The position numbers and the translations under genes were made by a program. DNA of 32,846 nt, taken from positions 1 through 32,846 of the forward strand of contig JBHEMK010000037.1 of NCBI GenBank assembly GCA_046262635.1, written 5' to 3'. Under the pieces are notes generated by a model that did not search any database, was not told the DNA's origin, and saw only the letters and a list, made by a program, of their open reading frames with translations. Position 1 is the stretch's first letter, and every line of letters starts with the position of its first letter. The stretch is from JBHEMK01 sp046262635. Lineage in GTDB: Bacteria; Actinomycetota; Thermoleophilia; Gaiellales; Gaiellaceae. Below, piece by piece: positions 1 through 7,699 of this stretch.

Positions 1-1
1 C

Positions 2-106
2 GACGTCGAGCTGTCCGAGGACGAGCTCGAGCGGATCGAGGCGGCGTTCCCGAAGGGAGCGACCGCAGGCGACCGCTACGCGGACATGTCCCGCATCGGC
101 CTCTGA
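2..106 (+). CDS. Aldo/keto reductase, C-terminal fragment
   Basis: Only the last 34 codons lie in the window and the 5' part is cut off by the window edge. The peptide has an acidic helix (LSEDELERIEAAF) followed by GATAGDRYADMSRIGL and TGA. The G-x-RY-x(3)-M tail is typical of the C-terminus of NADPH-dependent aldo/keto reductases (TIM-barrel oxidoreductases acting on carbonyls). Substrate cannot be told. Its stop is 6 bp from the stop of the convergent DUF177 gene. Confidence 0.7.
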   Translation, partial: DVELSEDELERIEAAFPKGATAGDRYADMSRIGL

Positions 107-112
107 AGAGAT

Positions 113-622
113 CTAGAGGTTCTCGCGCAGCGCCTCGAGCGCGGCCCAGCGAGAGTCGGACCTCTCCTCCGCGTGCTCGTGCGGCGCAGCATTGAGATCC
201 TCGCCGCAGACGGAGCAGAGCCCGGCGCAGTCGGACCTGCAGAGGATCTTGTCGGGCAGAGCGAGCACCACGGCATCGTGGGCCCAGGCCGAGAGGTCGA
301 CGGTGTCGTCGGTGACGTACGGGCTGCGAAGTTCCTCGTCCCCGTCCGGGTTCGTCGCGTGGTACTCGGTTACAACGATCGGAACGTCGAGCGCGGTCTC
401 GCTGAGACAGCGGAAGCACGGCCCGTGCAGGCGCGCGTCGAAGTCGAGCTGCAGCACGCTTCCGGTCGTGGCGCGTGTGATCCGCAGCGCCGCCGGCACC
501 TGCTCGGGCACCGGGAAATAGCGCTGCCCCGCGAGCCCGAGCGGCTCGAGCTCGACGTCGACCTCGTCTCGGTATTCCTGGCCCGGACGGAGTTTGATCG
601 TACGCAGGTTGAGGCTCGTCAT
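113..622 (-). CDS. YceD/DUF177 family protein
   Basis: 169 aa, the usual length for YceD/DUF177. The N-terminal half is beta-rich (LRPGQEYRDEVDVELEPL), and residues around 69-72 read CFRC. The C-terminal block CRSDCAGLCSVCGEDLN followed by DSRWAALEAL is the family hallmark and a likely Zn-binding knuckle. In many bacteria this gene sits directly before rpmF (ribosomal protein L32) and is linked to 23S rRNA or ribosome biogenesis. Here no rpmF follows, since the next thing downstream is the end of a convergent aldo/keto reductase. ATG start with a TACGCT box 6 nt upstream. Confidence 0.88.
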   Translation of the reverse strand: MTSLNLRTIKLRPGQEYRDEVDVELEPLGLAGQRYFPVPEQVPAALRITRATTGSVLQLDFDARLHGPCFRCLSETALDVPIVVTEYHATNPDGDEELRSPYVTDDTVDLSAWAHDAVVLALPDKILCRSDCAGLCSVCGEDLNAAPHEHAEERSDSRWAALEALRENL

Positions 623-628
623 GCAGCC

Positions 629-634
629 AGCGTA
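629..634 (-). promoter_or_regulatory. -10 box of the DUF177 gene
   Basis: TACGCT on the minus strand, 6 nt before the ATG at 622. It matches the actinobacterial TANNNT -10 consensus. The spacing would place the transcription start at or next to the ATG, so a leaderless mRNA is inferred. Confidence 0.45.
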
Positions 635-645
635 GCGCCGGCGGG

Positions 646-1622
646 TTAGGCGGCGAGACGGGAGAAGTCGGCCAACGCGGGCGTCGGCAGGCCGGCTCCG
701 CGGGGGATCCTCGGGCGCTGCTTGCGCTTGGGGAAGCCCATGATCATGACGACCGAGAGCACCACGAGCAGCCCGGCGAAGACCGTAGAGCCGGTCAAGG
801 GCTCGCCGAGCACGAACCAGCCGAGGACGACCGCGATCACAGGGTTGACGTAGCCGTAGGTCGAGGCTACGGCCGTCGAGACGTTCTGGAGCAGCCAGCC
901 GTAGGCGGTGTAGGCCACGAGCGAGCCGAAGAGAATCAGGTACGCCATCGCGCCGATCCCGGCCGCGCTAATCGCGCCGGGGTGAACCTGGCCGAGCTCG
1001 CCCGTCACGGCCCCGCCGATCGCGAGCAGGCTGCCGGCGGCGATCATCTCCATGCCAGCGCCGACGTTCCGGCGCCGGGGGCGGGGTGCGCGGCGCGCGT
1101 AGAGCGAGCCGCAGGCCCAGGCAACCGTGCCGGCCAGGACCGCGAGTACGGCCGGAAGGTCGAGCTTCGAGGCCGATGGACCGACGAGGACGGCGACGCC
1201 GATAAGACCGAGGCACATGCCTGCGACCGTGCCCGAGCCGAGCCGGCGGCCGGACACGATGCCGTCCAGCCCGACGAGCCAGAGCGGCACCGTCGCGCAG
1301 AGGAGGGCGATCACCCCGGTGTCGAGCTGCCGGTGCACGGCCCACGCGACGGCGCCCGTCTCGACGAAGAGCAGGAGGCCGCCGATGATGAAGGCTGACC
1401 GCCAGTGCGCAGCGGTGGGGCGATCGCCCTCACGGTCGCCGCGGCGCACGGTCCAGATGTAGAGGATCGAGCCCGCGGTCAAAAGCGGACGGAGAGCATC
1501 AGGAACGGCGGCAGCGAGCGGACGGCGACCGCGATTCCGAGGTACGTCGAACCCCAGATGAGGTACACCGCCGCGAGCGCTGCAACCGCGGCCAGCAGCG
1601 GCCTACGGCGCAGTCGGCTCAC
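646..1622 (-). pseudogene. EamA/DMT-family exporter, split by a one-base frameshift
   Basis: The 3' part (TTG at 1482 to stop at 646, 278 aa) has eight or nine hydrophobic helices and two EamA repeats; the second repeat includes LFGSLVAYTAYGWLLQ and the end motif NPVIAVVLGWFVLGEPLT. The missing first helices are present just upstream in another frame: from a GTG at 1622 the sequence reads RPLLAAVAALAAVYLIWGST then SLPPFLMLSVRF and hits TGA at 1479-1481. That is the classic EamA N-terminus (Y-LIWGSTY-LPPFLM-VRFL-AG). The frames meet at a run of four T (1481-1484); one more T would restore VRFLTAGSILYIW. Family role: export of amino acids or metabolites. It may be a true pseudogene or a sequencing error. 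It is divergent from a LysR gene, a common regulator-exporter pairing. Confidence 0.8.
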
Positions 1623-1757
1623 CGCCGGCCGCCAGTCGCGGCGATCCTCGCCGTCCCGCGACGACTCGCCGGGGCGCCCCGAGGGGCTTCGGCGAGGGGC
1701 ACTGCGATCGCCAATACGCTAGCCATGCCTTCACAGTGCCTGTCCGGCTCCATTAGC

Positions 1758-1785
1758 ACAAATCGATCTATTGTTACTGTTGATT
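1758..1785 (+). promoter_or_regulatory. AT-rich LysR/exporter intergenic control region
   Basis: This is an unusually AT-rich patch in a 70% GC region, between the divergent EamA-like and LysR genes. It holds an imperfect dyad (ACAA at 1758-1761 and TTGT at 1771-1774). A TATTGT box (1769-1774) lies 11 nt before the LysR ATG at 1786 and could be its -10. LysR proteins usually bind such dyads between themselves and the divergent target. Operator and autoregulation are inferred. Confidence 0.4.
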
Positions 1786-2745
1786 ATGAAATCTGATACT
1801 TGGCTGGGCCTCGAACTGCGCCATTTCGCCGCGCTCGAGGCGGTCGCGCGGACCGGCTCGTTCGGGCGGGCTGCCCGTGAGCTCGGCTACACGCAATCGG
1901 CGGTCAGCCAGCAGATCGCGCAGCTCGAACGCATCGTCGGCCAGCGCCTGGTCGAGCGGCCGGGCGGCCCGCGGCCGATCTCGATGACGGACGCGGGCCT
2001 GCTGCTGCTCCGGCACGCAGGCTCGATCGTGGCGCAGATCGATGCAGCCCAGGCCGACATGGCCGCGCTCGCCGAGGGAGCGGCGGGCCCGCTGCGCGTC
2101 GGCATCTACCAGAGCGTCGGAGCGCGCCTGCTCCCCGCCCTGCTACGCCGCTACAACGAGGCCTGGCCGCGGGTGGACGTCCACCTGCTGGAGGAGGCAG
2201 ACGGCGCCGAACTCCTTCGCCTCGTCGAGCGCGGCGCGCTCGACCTCACCTTCGGCGACCCGCCGCTCGGTGGCGGTCCGTTCGAGTTTGTCGAGCTGAT
2301 CCGCGACCCGTACCTCCTGCTCGTGTCCCGGGCCTCGCCGCTGGCCGGACGCGCCGCCGCACCGTCGTTCCGGGAGCTCTCGGGGATCCCGCTGATCGCC
2401 TGGCGCACGCAGAGCAGCGCCGAGGAATTTCTGCGCGGCCGGGTGCCCGGCCTGAACGTCGTTTTCCGAACCGACGACAACGGCACCCTCGTCGGGCTCG
2501 TGGCGGAGGGCATCGGCGCAGCGATCGTGCCCCGCCTCGTGCTCAACCCGCGGAATCCCGCCGTGGTCGGCCTCGCTTTCGGAGCGCGGATTCCGCCACG
2601 CGTGATCGTGCTCGCATGGCACCGGGACCGCCATCGCTCCGCGGCGGCGCAGGCGTTCGTGGAGGAGGCGCAGCGAGTCGCAGCGGAGTTCAGCCCTGAA
2701 GCTCTCCCCGCAGCGCCTGCAGGTAGCGGTCGGCCGAGCGCCTGA
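1786..2745 (+). CDS. LysR-family transcriptional regulator
   Basis: 319 aa from the ATG at 1786 (an in-frame TTG at 1771 would add 5 aa, but lies in the promoter box). The N-terminal winged HTH is clear: LRHFAALEAVARTGSFGRAA then LGYTQSAVSQQIAQLE and LVERPGG. The effector domain (about residues 85-300) starts GPLRVGIYQSVGARLLPALL and resembles periplasmic-binding folds. Divergent from the EamA exporter, which it probably controls; the effector is unknown. Its 3' end overlaps the convergent MBL gene by 56 bp, so its last residues (a Pro/Ala/Gly tail) are read antisense to the MBL C-terminus. Confidence 0.92.
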   Translation: MKSDTWLGLELRHFAALEAVARTGSFGRAARELGYTQSAVSQQIAQLERIVGQRLVERPGGPRPISMTDAGLLLLRHAGSIVAQIDAAQADMAALAEGAAGPLRVGIYQSVGARLLPALLRRYNEAWPRVDVHLLEEADGAELLRLVERGALDLTFGDPPLGGGPFEFVELIRDPYLLLVSRASPLAGRAAAPSFRELSGIPLIAWRTQSSAEEFLRGRVPGLNVVFRTDDNGTLVGLVAEGIGAAIVPRLVLNPRNPAVVGLAFGARIPPRVIVLAWHRDRHRSAAAQAFVEEAQRVAAEFSPEALPAAPAGSGRPSA

Positions 2746-3490
2746 GCGCGGCCTTGGCGTCCTCGCGGACGATCCGTCCCCACCACGCGCCGTAGATCCG
2801 CTCGAACGCGAACGGCTCGAGCGCCTCGGCGATCCGCCGGATCTCGCGCTCGGGCAGGGGGATCAGGTTCGGGTAGCTGTACATGAAGCTCACGTGGCTG
2901 CGATCCGGGATCACCTGCACGATGTCGCCGGAGAGCAGCGCGTCGCCGCCGGCCCAGTGGAGCACCGAGCCGCCGGCGAAGTGCCCGCCGCAACGGACAA
3001 GGGTGAGGCCTTCGCCGAGATCCTTCGTCCCCCCCTCCCAGTACTCGATCGAGTCGTCCCGGCGCACCACCCAGCCGCGGTCGTCCGCGTGGAGGTAGAC
3101 GGGACAGTCGAAGCGGTGGGCCCACTCGACCATGGCCGAGTAGTAGTGCGGGTGCGAGATCGCGATCGCGTCGAGGCCGCCCCGGCGCTCGACCTCGGCC
3201 GCCGTTTCATCGTCGAGCAGCGTGATGCACTCCCAGAGGAGGTTGGCCTCGCCGTGCGGGACGAGCAGCGCTCGCTGGCCGATCGCGAACTCCGGCTGCG
3301 TGCCGATGCCCGTCAGCCCGCCATCGTCGCGGATCCGGTTGCCGTGATCGACGCGCAGCTCCTCAAGCGTCGTCCAGCGCTGCCCCTCCTCCGGAACGTA
3401 CTGGCGTGCGTCCTCGCAGATCGCGCAGCGCTCAGGTGGCGCGCCGGCCTCCGGAAACTGCGTCCCGCACGTGCAGCAGACCGGCAGCAG
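2690..3490 (-). CDS. Metallo-beta-lactamase-fold protein with N-terminal zinc knuckle, non-standard start
   Basis: The frame is open from 3508 to the stop at 2690, but the first ATG/GTG/TTG is at 3133, inside the MBL domain. Upstream of it the frame still reads family-like protein: VCCTCGTQFPEAGAPPERCA, ICED, RQYVPEEGQRWTTLEEL, LTGIGTQPEFAIGQRALLV, then ISHPHYYSAMVEW. Two Cys pairs (CTCG and CAIC) form a rubredoxin-like knuckle. The Zn motif is the degenerate SHPHYY form rather than HxHxDH. Later motifs: YLHADDR, GGHFAGGSVLHW, LLSGDIVQV, YGAWW. The likely start is CTG at 3490 or 3487, just after the stop of the upstream gene (3493), giving about 266 aa. Substrate unknown. An automated call would start at 3133 and lose about 119 residues. 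Confidence 0.8.
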   Translation of the reverse strand: MLPVCCTCGTQFPEAGAPPERCAICEDARQYVPEEGQRWTTLEELRVDHGNRIRDDGGLTGIGTQPEFAIGQRALLVPHGEANLLWECITLLDDETAAEVERRGGLDAIAISHPHYYSAMVEWAHRFDCPVYLHADDRGWVVRRDDSIEYWEGGTKDLGEGLTLVRCGGHFAGGSVLHWAGGDALLSGDIVQVIPDRSHVSFMYSYPNLIPLPEREIRRIAEALEPFAFERIYGAWWGRIVREDAKAALRRSADRYLQALRGELQG

Positions 3491-3492
3491 GA

Positions 3493-3996
3493 CTAGTAGA
3501 CGGCTTCTTCAGTGCCGTCGGTCGGGCCGATGCCGGCGACGACCGTTTCCTGGGAACGCTCGTGCAACCGCTCGCGGCCACGCCGCACCGCCACGAGGAA
3601 CTTGTCCAGGTTGACCTCGAGCGTCGAGAGAATCCCGTCCGCCCAGTCCTCCATTTCGAGCCGTGTCTCCCTCGCCTGGCGGCGCGCGTCGTCGACGATC
3701 TCCTGCGCCTGGCGCTCGGCGAGCTTGACGATCTCGGTTTGCGAGGCCTCCCGCACGGCCTGCTCGCGGGCTTCGGCCAGGAGGCGATCGGTTTCACGCT
3801 TCGCCTCGGCGAGCATCTCCTGGCGCTCCTTGACGATCCACCGCGCCTGCTTGATCTCCTCCGGAATGGTGGCGCGCATCTGGTCGAGGATGTCGTAGAT
3901 CTCGTCGCGGTCGATCCGCACCTGGTCGGTGAGGGGGACGGCCTTCGCGTTGTGCACGAGGTCGTCGAGCTTGTCGATCAGCACGAGTACGTCCAT
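3493..3996 (-). CDS. Coiled-coil protein, DivIVA/SepIVA-like
   Basis: 167 aa. A short N-terminal segment (MDVLVLIDKLDDLVHNAKAV, then VRIDRDEIYDILDQMRATIP) is followed from about residue 45 to 130 by a charged helix rich in E, A, R, K and Q (KQARWIVKERQEMLAEAKRE, then REASQTEIVKLAERQAQEIV) with heptad spacing and no membrane segment. This resembles DivIVA-like or F-ATPase b-like coiled coils. A homologous-looking gene (SepIVA in mycobacteria) also sits near the DUF177/coaD/rsmD neighbourhood and acts in cell-envelope growth; that match rests on context and composition. ATG start with a TAGACT box 7 nt upstream. Confidence 0.75.
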   Translation of the reverse strand: MDVLVLIDKLDDLVHNAKAVPLTDQVRIDRDEIYDILDQMRATIPEEIKQARWIVKERQEMLAEAKRETDRLLAEAREQAVREASQTEIVKLAERQAQEIVDDARRQARETRLEMEDWADGILSTLEVNLDKFLVAVRRGRERLHERSQETVVAGIGPTDGTEEAVY

Positions 3997-4003
3997 GGCC
4001 GTC

Positions 4004-4009
4004 AGTCTA
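4004..4009 (-). promoter_or_regulatory. -10 box of the coiled-coil gene
   Basis: TAGACT on the minus strand, 7 nt before the ATG at 3996. This is ideal spacing for a leaderless start. The 171-bp spacer upstream of it (3997-4167) also carries a perfect 12-bp GC palindrome at 4107-4118 that may end the coaD transcript. Confidence 0.5.
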
Positions 4010-4167
4010 GCCCCCGCTTGTTCGGAAGGGAATCGGTCCTTCCTCCCGGGCGGTGCTGCGGGGCTGCAGAGGTCTCCGGAGGAGGAGTCCCCGGCCCCTC
4101 TCTGCTCGCCCGCGGGCGCCTCGTTCGCAGCGCACGCCTCGGTGGCCGGGCGGGCCGCGAAGGCGGG

Positions 4168-4679
<512 letters not shown>

Positions 4680-4683
<4 letters not shown>

Positions 4684-5216
4684 CGGCGTTCGAACAGGGT
4701 CAGCCGCGCCGAGCCGTAGCGGCGGCTCGTGCGCACCTCCAGCGGCAGCTCCGGCTCGACGTTTGCGCCGGTCTCGACGACGAGCAGTCCGTCCTCGGCG
4801 AGGACGGACGGGAGATACCGGGCGAGCCGGGGCTGGAGGTCGGCGAACATCGCATAGGGCGGGTCGACGAGCACGAGATCATACGTCCTGCCCGCTGAGG
4901 TCTCGGCCACGAGAGCCTGGATCGCGTCACGCGCCAGCACGGCGGCCCCAGTGAGCCGCAGCCTGTCGAGGTTCCGCTCGATCGCACGGATCGCCCCGCG
5001 GTCGCTCTCGACGAAGACCGCGCGGGCGGCCCCCCGGGACAGCGCTTCGAGTCCCATCCCGCCCGAGCCGGCGAAGAGGTCGAGGACGGTCGCGCCGTCG
5101 ACCGGGCCGATCAGGTTGAAGGCGGCTTCGCGCACACGGTCGCCCGTGGGCCGCGTATCGACACCCTTCGGCGCGTGGATCGTGTGGCCCTTGCGGCTGC
5201 CGGCGACGATCCTCAT
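4680..5216 (-). CDS. rsmD: 16S rRNA (guanine-966-N2)-methyltransferase
   Basis: 178 aa, normal for RsmD. N-terminus MRIVAGSRKGHTIHAPKG and TRPTGDRVREAAFN are diagnostic. SAM-binding motif VLDLFAGSGGMGLEALSRGA, acidic motif II FVESDRGA, and the catalytic VLVDPPYAM (DPPY, as in N6/N2 methyltransferases). It methylates G966 of 16S rRNA during 30S assembly. It lies upstream of coaD with a 4-bp overlap, the usual rsmD-coaD pair. Confidence 0.96.
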
Positions 5217-5555
5217 CGGACGGCTGGCCGCACCGACCCGGCCGGAAGCGTGCGGAAGCTCGTCGGGTGTCCGCCCGGAGCGGGCCGATGACCGGGCGCG
5301 CGGGGCGGGCTCAGCGAGCCTCCCGTGGGCCGCAGGTTGCAGAACCCCATCAGCGACGGGCAGAGGCGAGGCTGATCGGTCGGCGCCGCCGCCGAGCGGG
5401 GGCGCTGCCGCCTGATCCCCGCCGGACTCGGGTCCGCCCGCGTGCGCACCTGCCGGGCGAGCCCGGGCCGACGACGACCGTGATGGACTCGCCGACTGAC
5501 TGCGTCGGACCCGCCCGCCCGGCTCCCGCAGACCGACCAGAGCAACACGGCGGAC
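5217..5555 (-). other. 339-bp spacer without a convincing gene
   Basis: GC-rich DNA between the recG stop and the rsmD start. All frames give Arg/Pro/Gly-rich, shadow-like peptides. Two small dyads are visible: GGCTC/GAGCC near 5309-5321 and CGGAC/GTCCG near 5423-5436. One short minus-strand stretch (about 5440-5520) reads QSVGESITVVVG, which resembles the last strand of a PASTA domain, but no complete domain or start is present. No promoter for rsmD is obvious. Confidence 0.4.
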
Positions 5556-7652
5556 TCACGCGAGCACCTCTGGGCCGGTGCCCGCGAAGAGAGCGTCCAC
5601 CTCGTCGCGAAGCGGGCCCTCGACGTCGACCAGCTCGGCCGCCACGGCGCGGGCCCGCTCAAGCAGGGTCCGGTCGGCGCGCAGGCGCGCGAACCTGAGG
5701 TCGCCGATCCCCGCCTGGCGCGTGCCGAGCAGCTCGCCGCCGCCCCGCAGGTCGAGGTCGATCTCCGCAAGCTCGAACCCGTCGGTCGTATCGACGAGCG
5801 CCTTCAGCCGGGCCTGGGCAGTCTCGGTCAGCTCCTCCTTCGCCCGCGAGACCAGCAGGCAGTAGGACTGCGCCGCGCCGCGGCCGACGCGGCCGCGCAG
5901 CTGATGGAGCTGCGCCAACCCGAAGCGGTCGGCTTCCTGCACGATCATCACCGTCGCGTTCGGGACGTCGACGCCGACTTCGATCACCGTCGTCGCGACG
6001 AGCACATCGAGCTCGCGCGCCGTGAAGCGCGCCATCAGGTCGCGCCGGTCTGCCGCGCGGAGCCGACCGTGCAGGCAGCCGATGCGGTAGCCCTTTCGCT
6101 CGGCCGCGCGGAGGCGCTCCGCCTCCTGTTCGGCGGCCCGCGCCAGCGTCATCTCGGAGACCTCGACGAGGGGACAGACGACGTACGCCTGCCGGCCCTC
6201 GTCGAGCAGACGCTTGAGGCGGCGGTAGGCCTCGGTCGCCCGCTCCTCCGGAATCCAGCTCGTGATCACCGGCTTGCGCGTCGCCGGCGGCTTCGCGATC
6301 TCGGAGACGGAGAGGTCACCGTAGACGGTCAGCGCAAGCGTGCGCGGGATCGGCGTCGCTGTCATGTGCAGGACGTGCGGAGAGCGTCCCTCGGCGAGCG
6401 CCCGGCGCTGCTCGACCCCGAACCGGTGCTGCTCGTCCACCACGGCGACGGCGAGGTCGGCGAACTCCACGTCCTGCTGGATCAGCGCGTGCGTCCCGAC
6501 GGCGACCTGCGCCTCGCCGGTGCCGAGCCGGCGGCGGATGGCGGCGTGCTCCTTCGCGGCAAGCGCGCTCGTCAGCAGGATGCAGGCGACGCCGAGCTCG
6601 GCACAGAGTCCCTCGATCGTGATGAAGTGCTGCTCGGCGAGCGTTTCGGTCGGCGCCATCAACGCTCCCTGGCGGCCGTTCTCGACCGCGCGGAGGAGCG
6701 CGTACAGCGCGACGACGGTCTTGCCGCAGCCGACGTCGCCCTGCAACAGCCGCTGCATCGGCACGGTACGCGCGAGGTCCGCGTCGAGTTCGCGCATCGC
6801 CTGCTCCTGGTGCGGCGTCAGCACGAACGGGAGCACGTCGCGGTACCGCATCGCGAGCTCCCCCGGCTGGCCAAGGGACGGCGCCAGCAGCCGTTCACGC
6901 TCGCAGGCCAGGCGTGCGATCCCGATTTGCAGCAGCAGCAACTCGTCGAACGCGAGCCGGCGACGGCCTTGCTCCGCCTCCGCCGCGGAGGACGGCCGGT
7001 GAACGGCAACAAGCGCGTCCGGCCTGAGCGGCAGGCGGTCACGCGCTCGCAGCTCGGCCGGAAGGGGATCGACGGCGTCAGGGGCGTGCTCCAGTGCACC
7101 GGTGACCAGGTCGCGGATCTTTTTCGGTGTGATCTCCTCGCCGGCCGGGTAGACCGGCGCGTAGTCGGCGGTCGTGTCCGCGGCGCCCAGATCGTACGAT
7201 CGGACATCGAAGCCGTACCGTCCGTGCCGCCCCCGGAGGCGGAGCTGCGTTCCCGGCAGCAACTGCTCGAGGAGCCAGGGCTGGTTGAACCACGTCGCCG
7301 AGATCGAGGCTGACCCGTCCGAGATCCGCGCCGTCACGATCGTCAACCGGCCGCGACGCCTCTGCGTTGCCGTCAGCACCTCGCCTTCGATTGCCGCGTC
7401 CTCGTCGGTGCGCAGGTCGGCGATCCGGCTGAGCGGCAGCGCCGGCTCGTACTTGCGCGGCCGGTGCTCGAGCAGGTCGCGGATCGTGTGCAGTCCGAGC
7501 TTGCCGAGCTTCCTCTTGACCGACGGGCCGACCCCCGGCAGCGTCTCGAGCGTCCGTTCGAGCTGCTCGGGTCGGGCACGCCCGCGCGTCGGCGGCCAGG
7601 ACGGGGGCGGGTCCACGCCTGCAAACCCCGCCGGGTTGCGGGTCGCTGTCAC
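5556..7652 (-). CDS. recG: ATP-dependent DNA helicase RecG
   Basis: 698 aa, normal for RecG. N-terminal wedge/OB region with LPGVGPSVKRKLGKLGL and TIRDLLEHRPRKYE. Helicase core: Walker A LLQGDVGCGKTVVALYALL, MAPTETLAEQHF, Walker B VVDEQHRFGVEQR, MTATPIPRTLALTVYGDL, VIEVGVDVPNATVM, and QLHQLRGRVGRG. It remodels stalled forks and Holliday junctions. GTG start at 7652. A TAGACT box lies 23 nt upstream, and a six-codon ATG ORF ends exactly on the recG start (GTGA overlap). Part of the recG-degV-receiver-fakA minus-strand run. Confidence 0.97.
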   Translation of the reverse strand: MTATRNPAGFAGVDPPPSWPPTRGRARPEQLERTLETLPGVGPSVKRKLGKLGLHTIRDLLEHRPRKYEPALPLSRIADLRTDEDAAIEGEVLTATQRRRGRLTIVTARISDGSASISATWFNQPWLLEQLLPGTQLRLRGRHGRYGFDVRSYDLGAADTTADYAPVYPAGEEITPKKIRDLVTGALEHAPDAVDPLPAELRARDRLPLRPDALVAVHRPSSAAEAEQGRRRLAFDELLLLQIGIARLACERERLLAPSLGQPGELAMRYRDVLPFVLTPHQEQAMRELDADLARTVPMQRLLQGDVGCGKTVVALYALLRAVENGRQGALMAPTETLAEQHFITIEGLCAELGVACILLTSALAAKEHAAIRRRLGTGEAQVAVGTHALIQQDVEFADLAVAVVDEQHRFGVEQRRALAEGRSPHVLHMTATPIPRTLALTVYGDLSVSEIAKPPATRKPVITSWIPEERATEAYRRLKRLLDEGRQAYVVCPLVEVSEMTLARAAEQEAERLRAAERKGYRIGCLHGRLRAADRRDLMARFTARELDVLVATTVIEVGVDVPNATVMIVQEADRFGLAQLHQLRGRVGRGAAQSYCLLVSRAKEELTETAQARLKALVDTTDGFELAEIDLDLRGGGELLGTRQAGIGDLRFARLRADRTLLERARAVAAELVDVEGPLRDEVDALFAGTGPEVLA

Positions 7653-7674
7653 CTGCGCAGCCAGGGCATCAGCG

Positions 7675-7680
7675 AGTCTA
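7675..7680 (-). promoter_or_regulatory. -10 box upstream of recG
   Basis: TAGACT on the minus strand in the 47-bp gap between degV and recG. It is 5 nt before an ATG at 7669 that opens the mini-ORF MPWLRR (7649-7669). The TGA of that mini-ORF overlaps the recG GTG. Confidence 0.45.
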
Positions 7681-7699
7681 CGGCCGGGGCCGGATGGAG

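Noticed and set aside
5904..7313. 469-aa open frame on the plus strand
   Set aside because: Antisense to recG, no recognisable domain.
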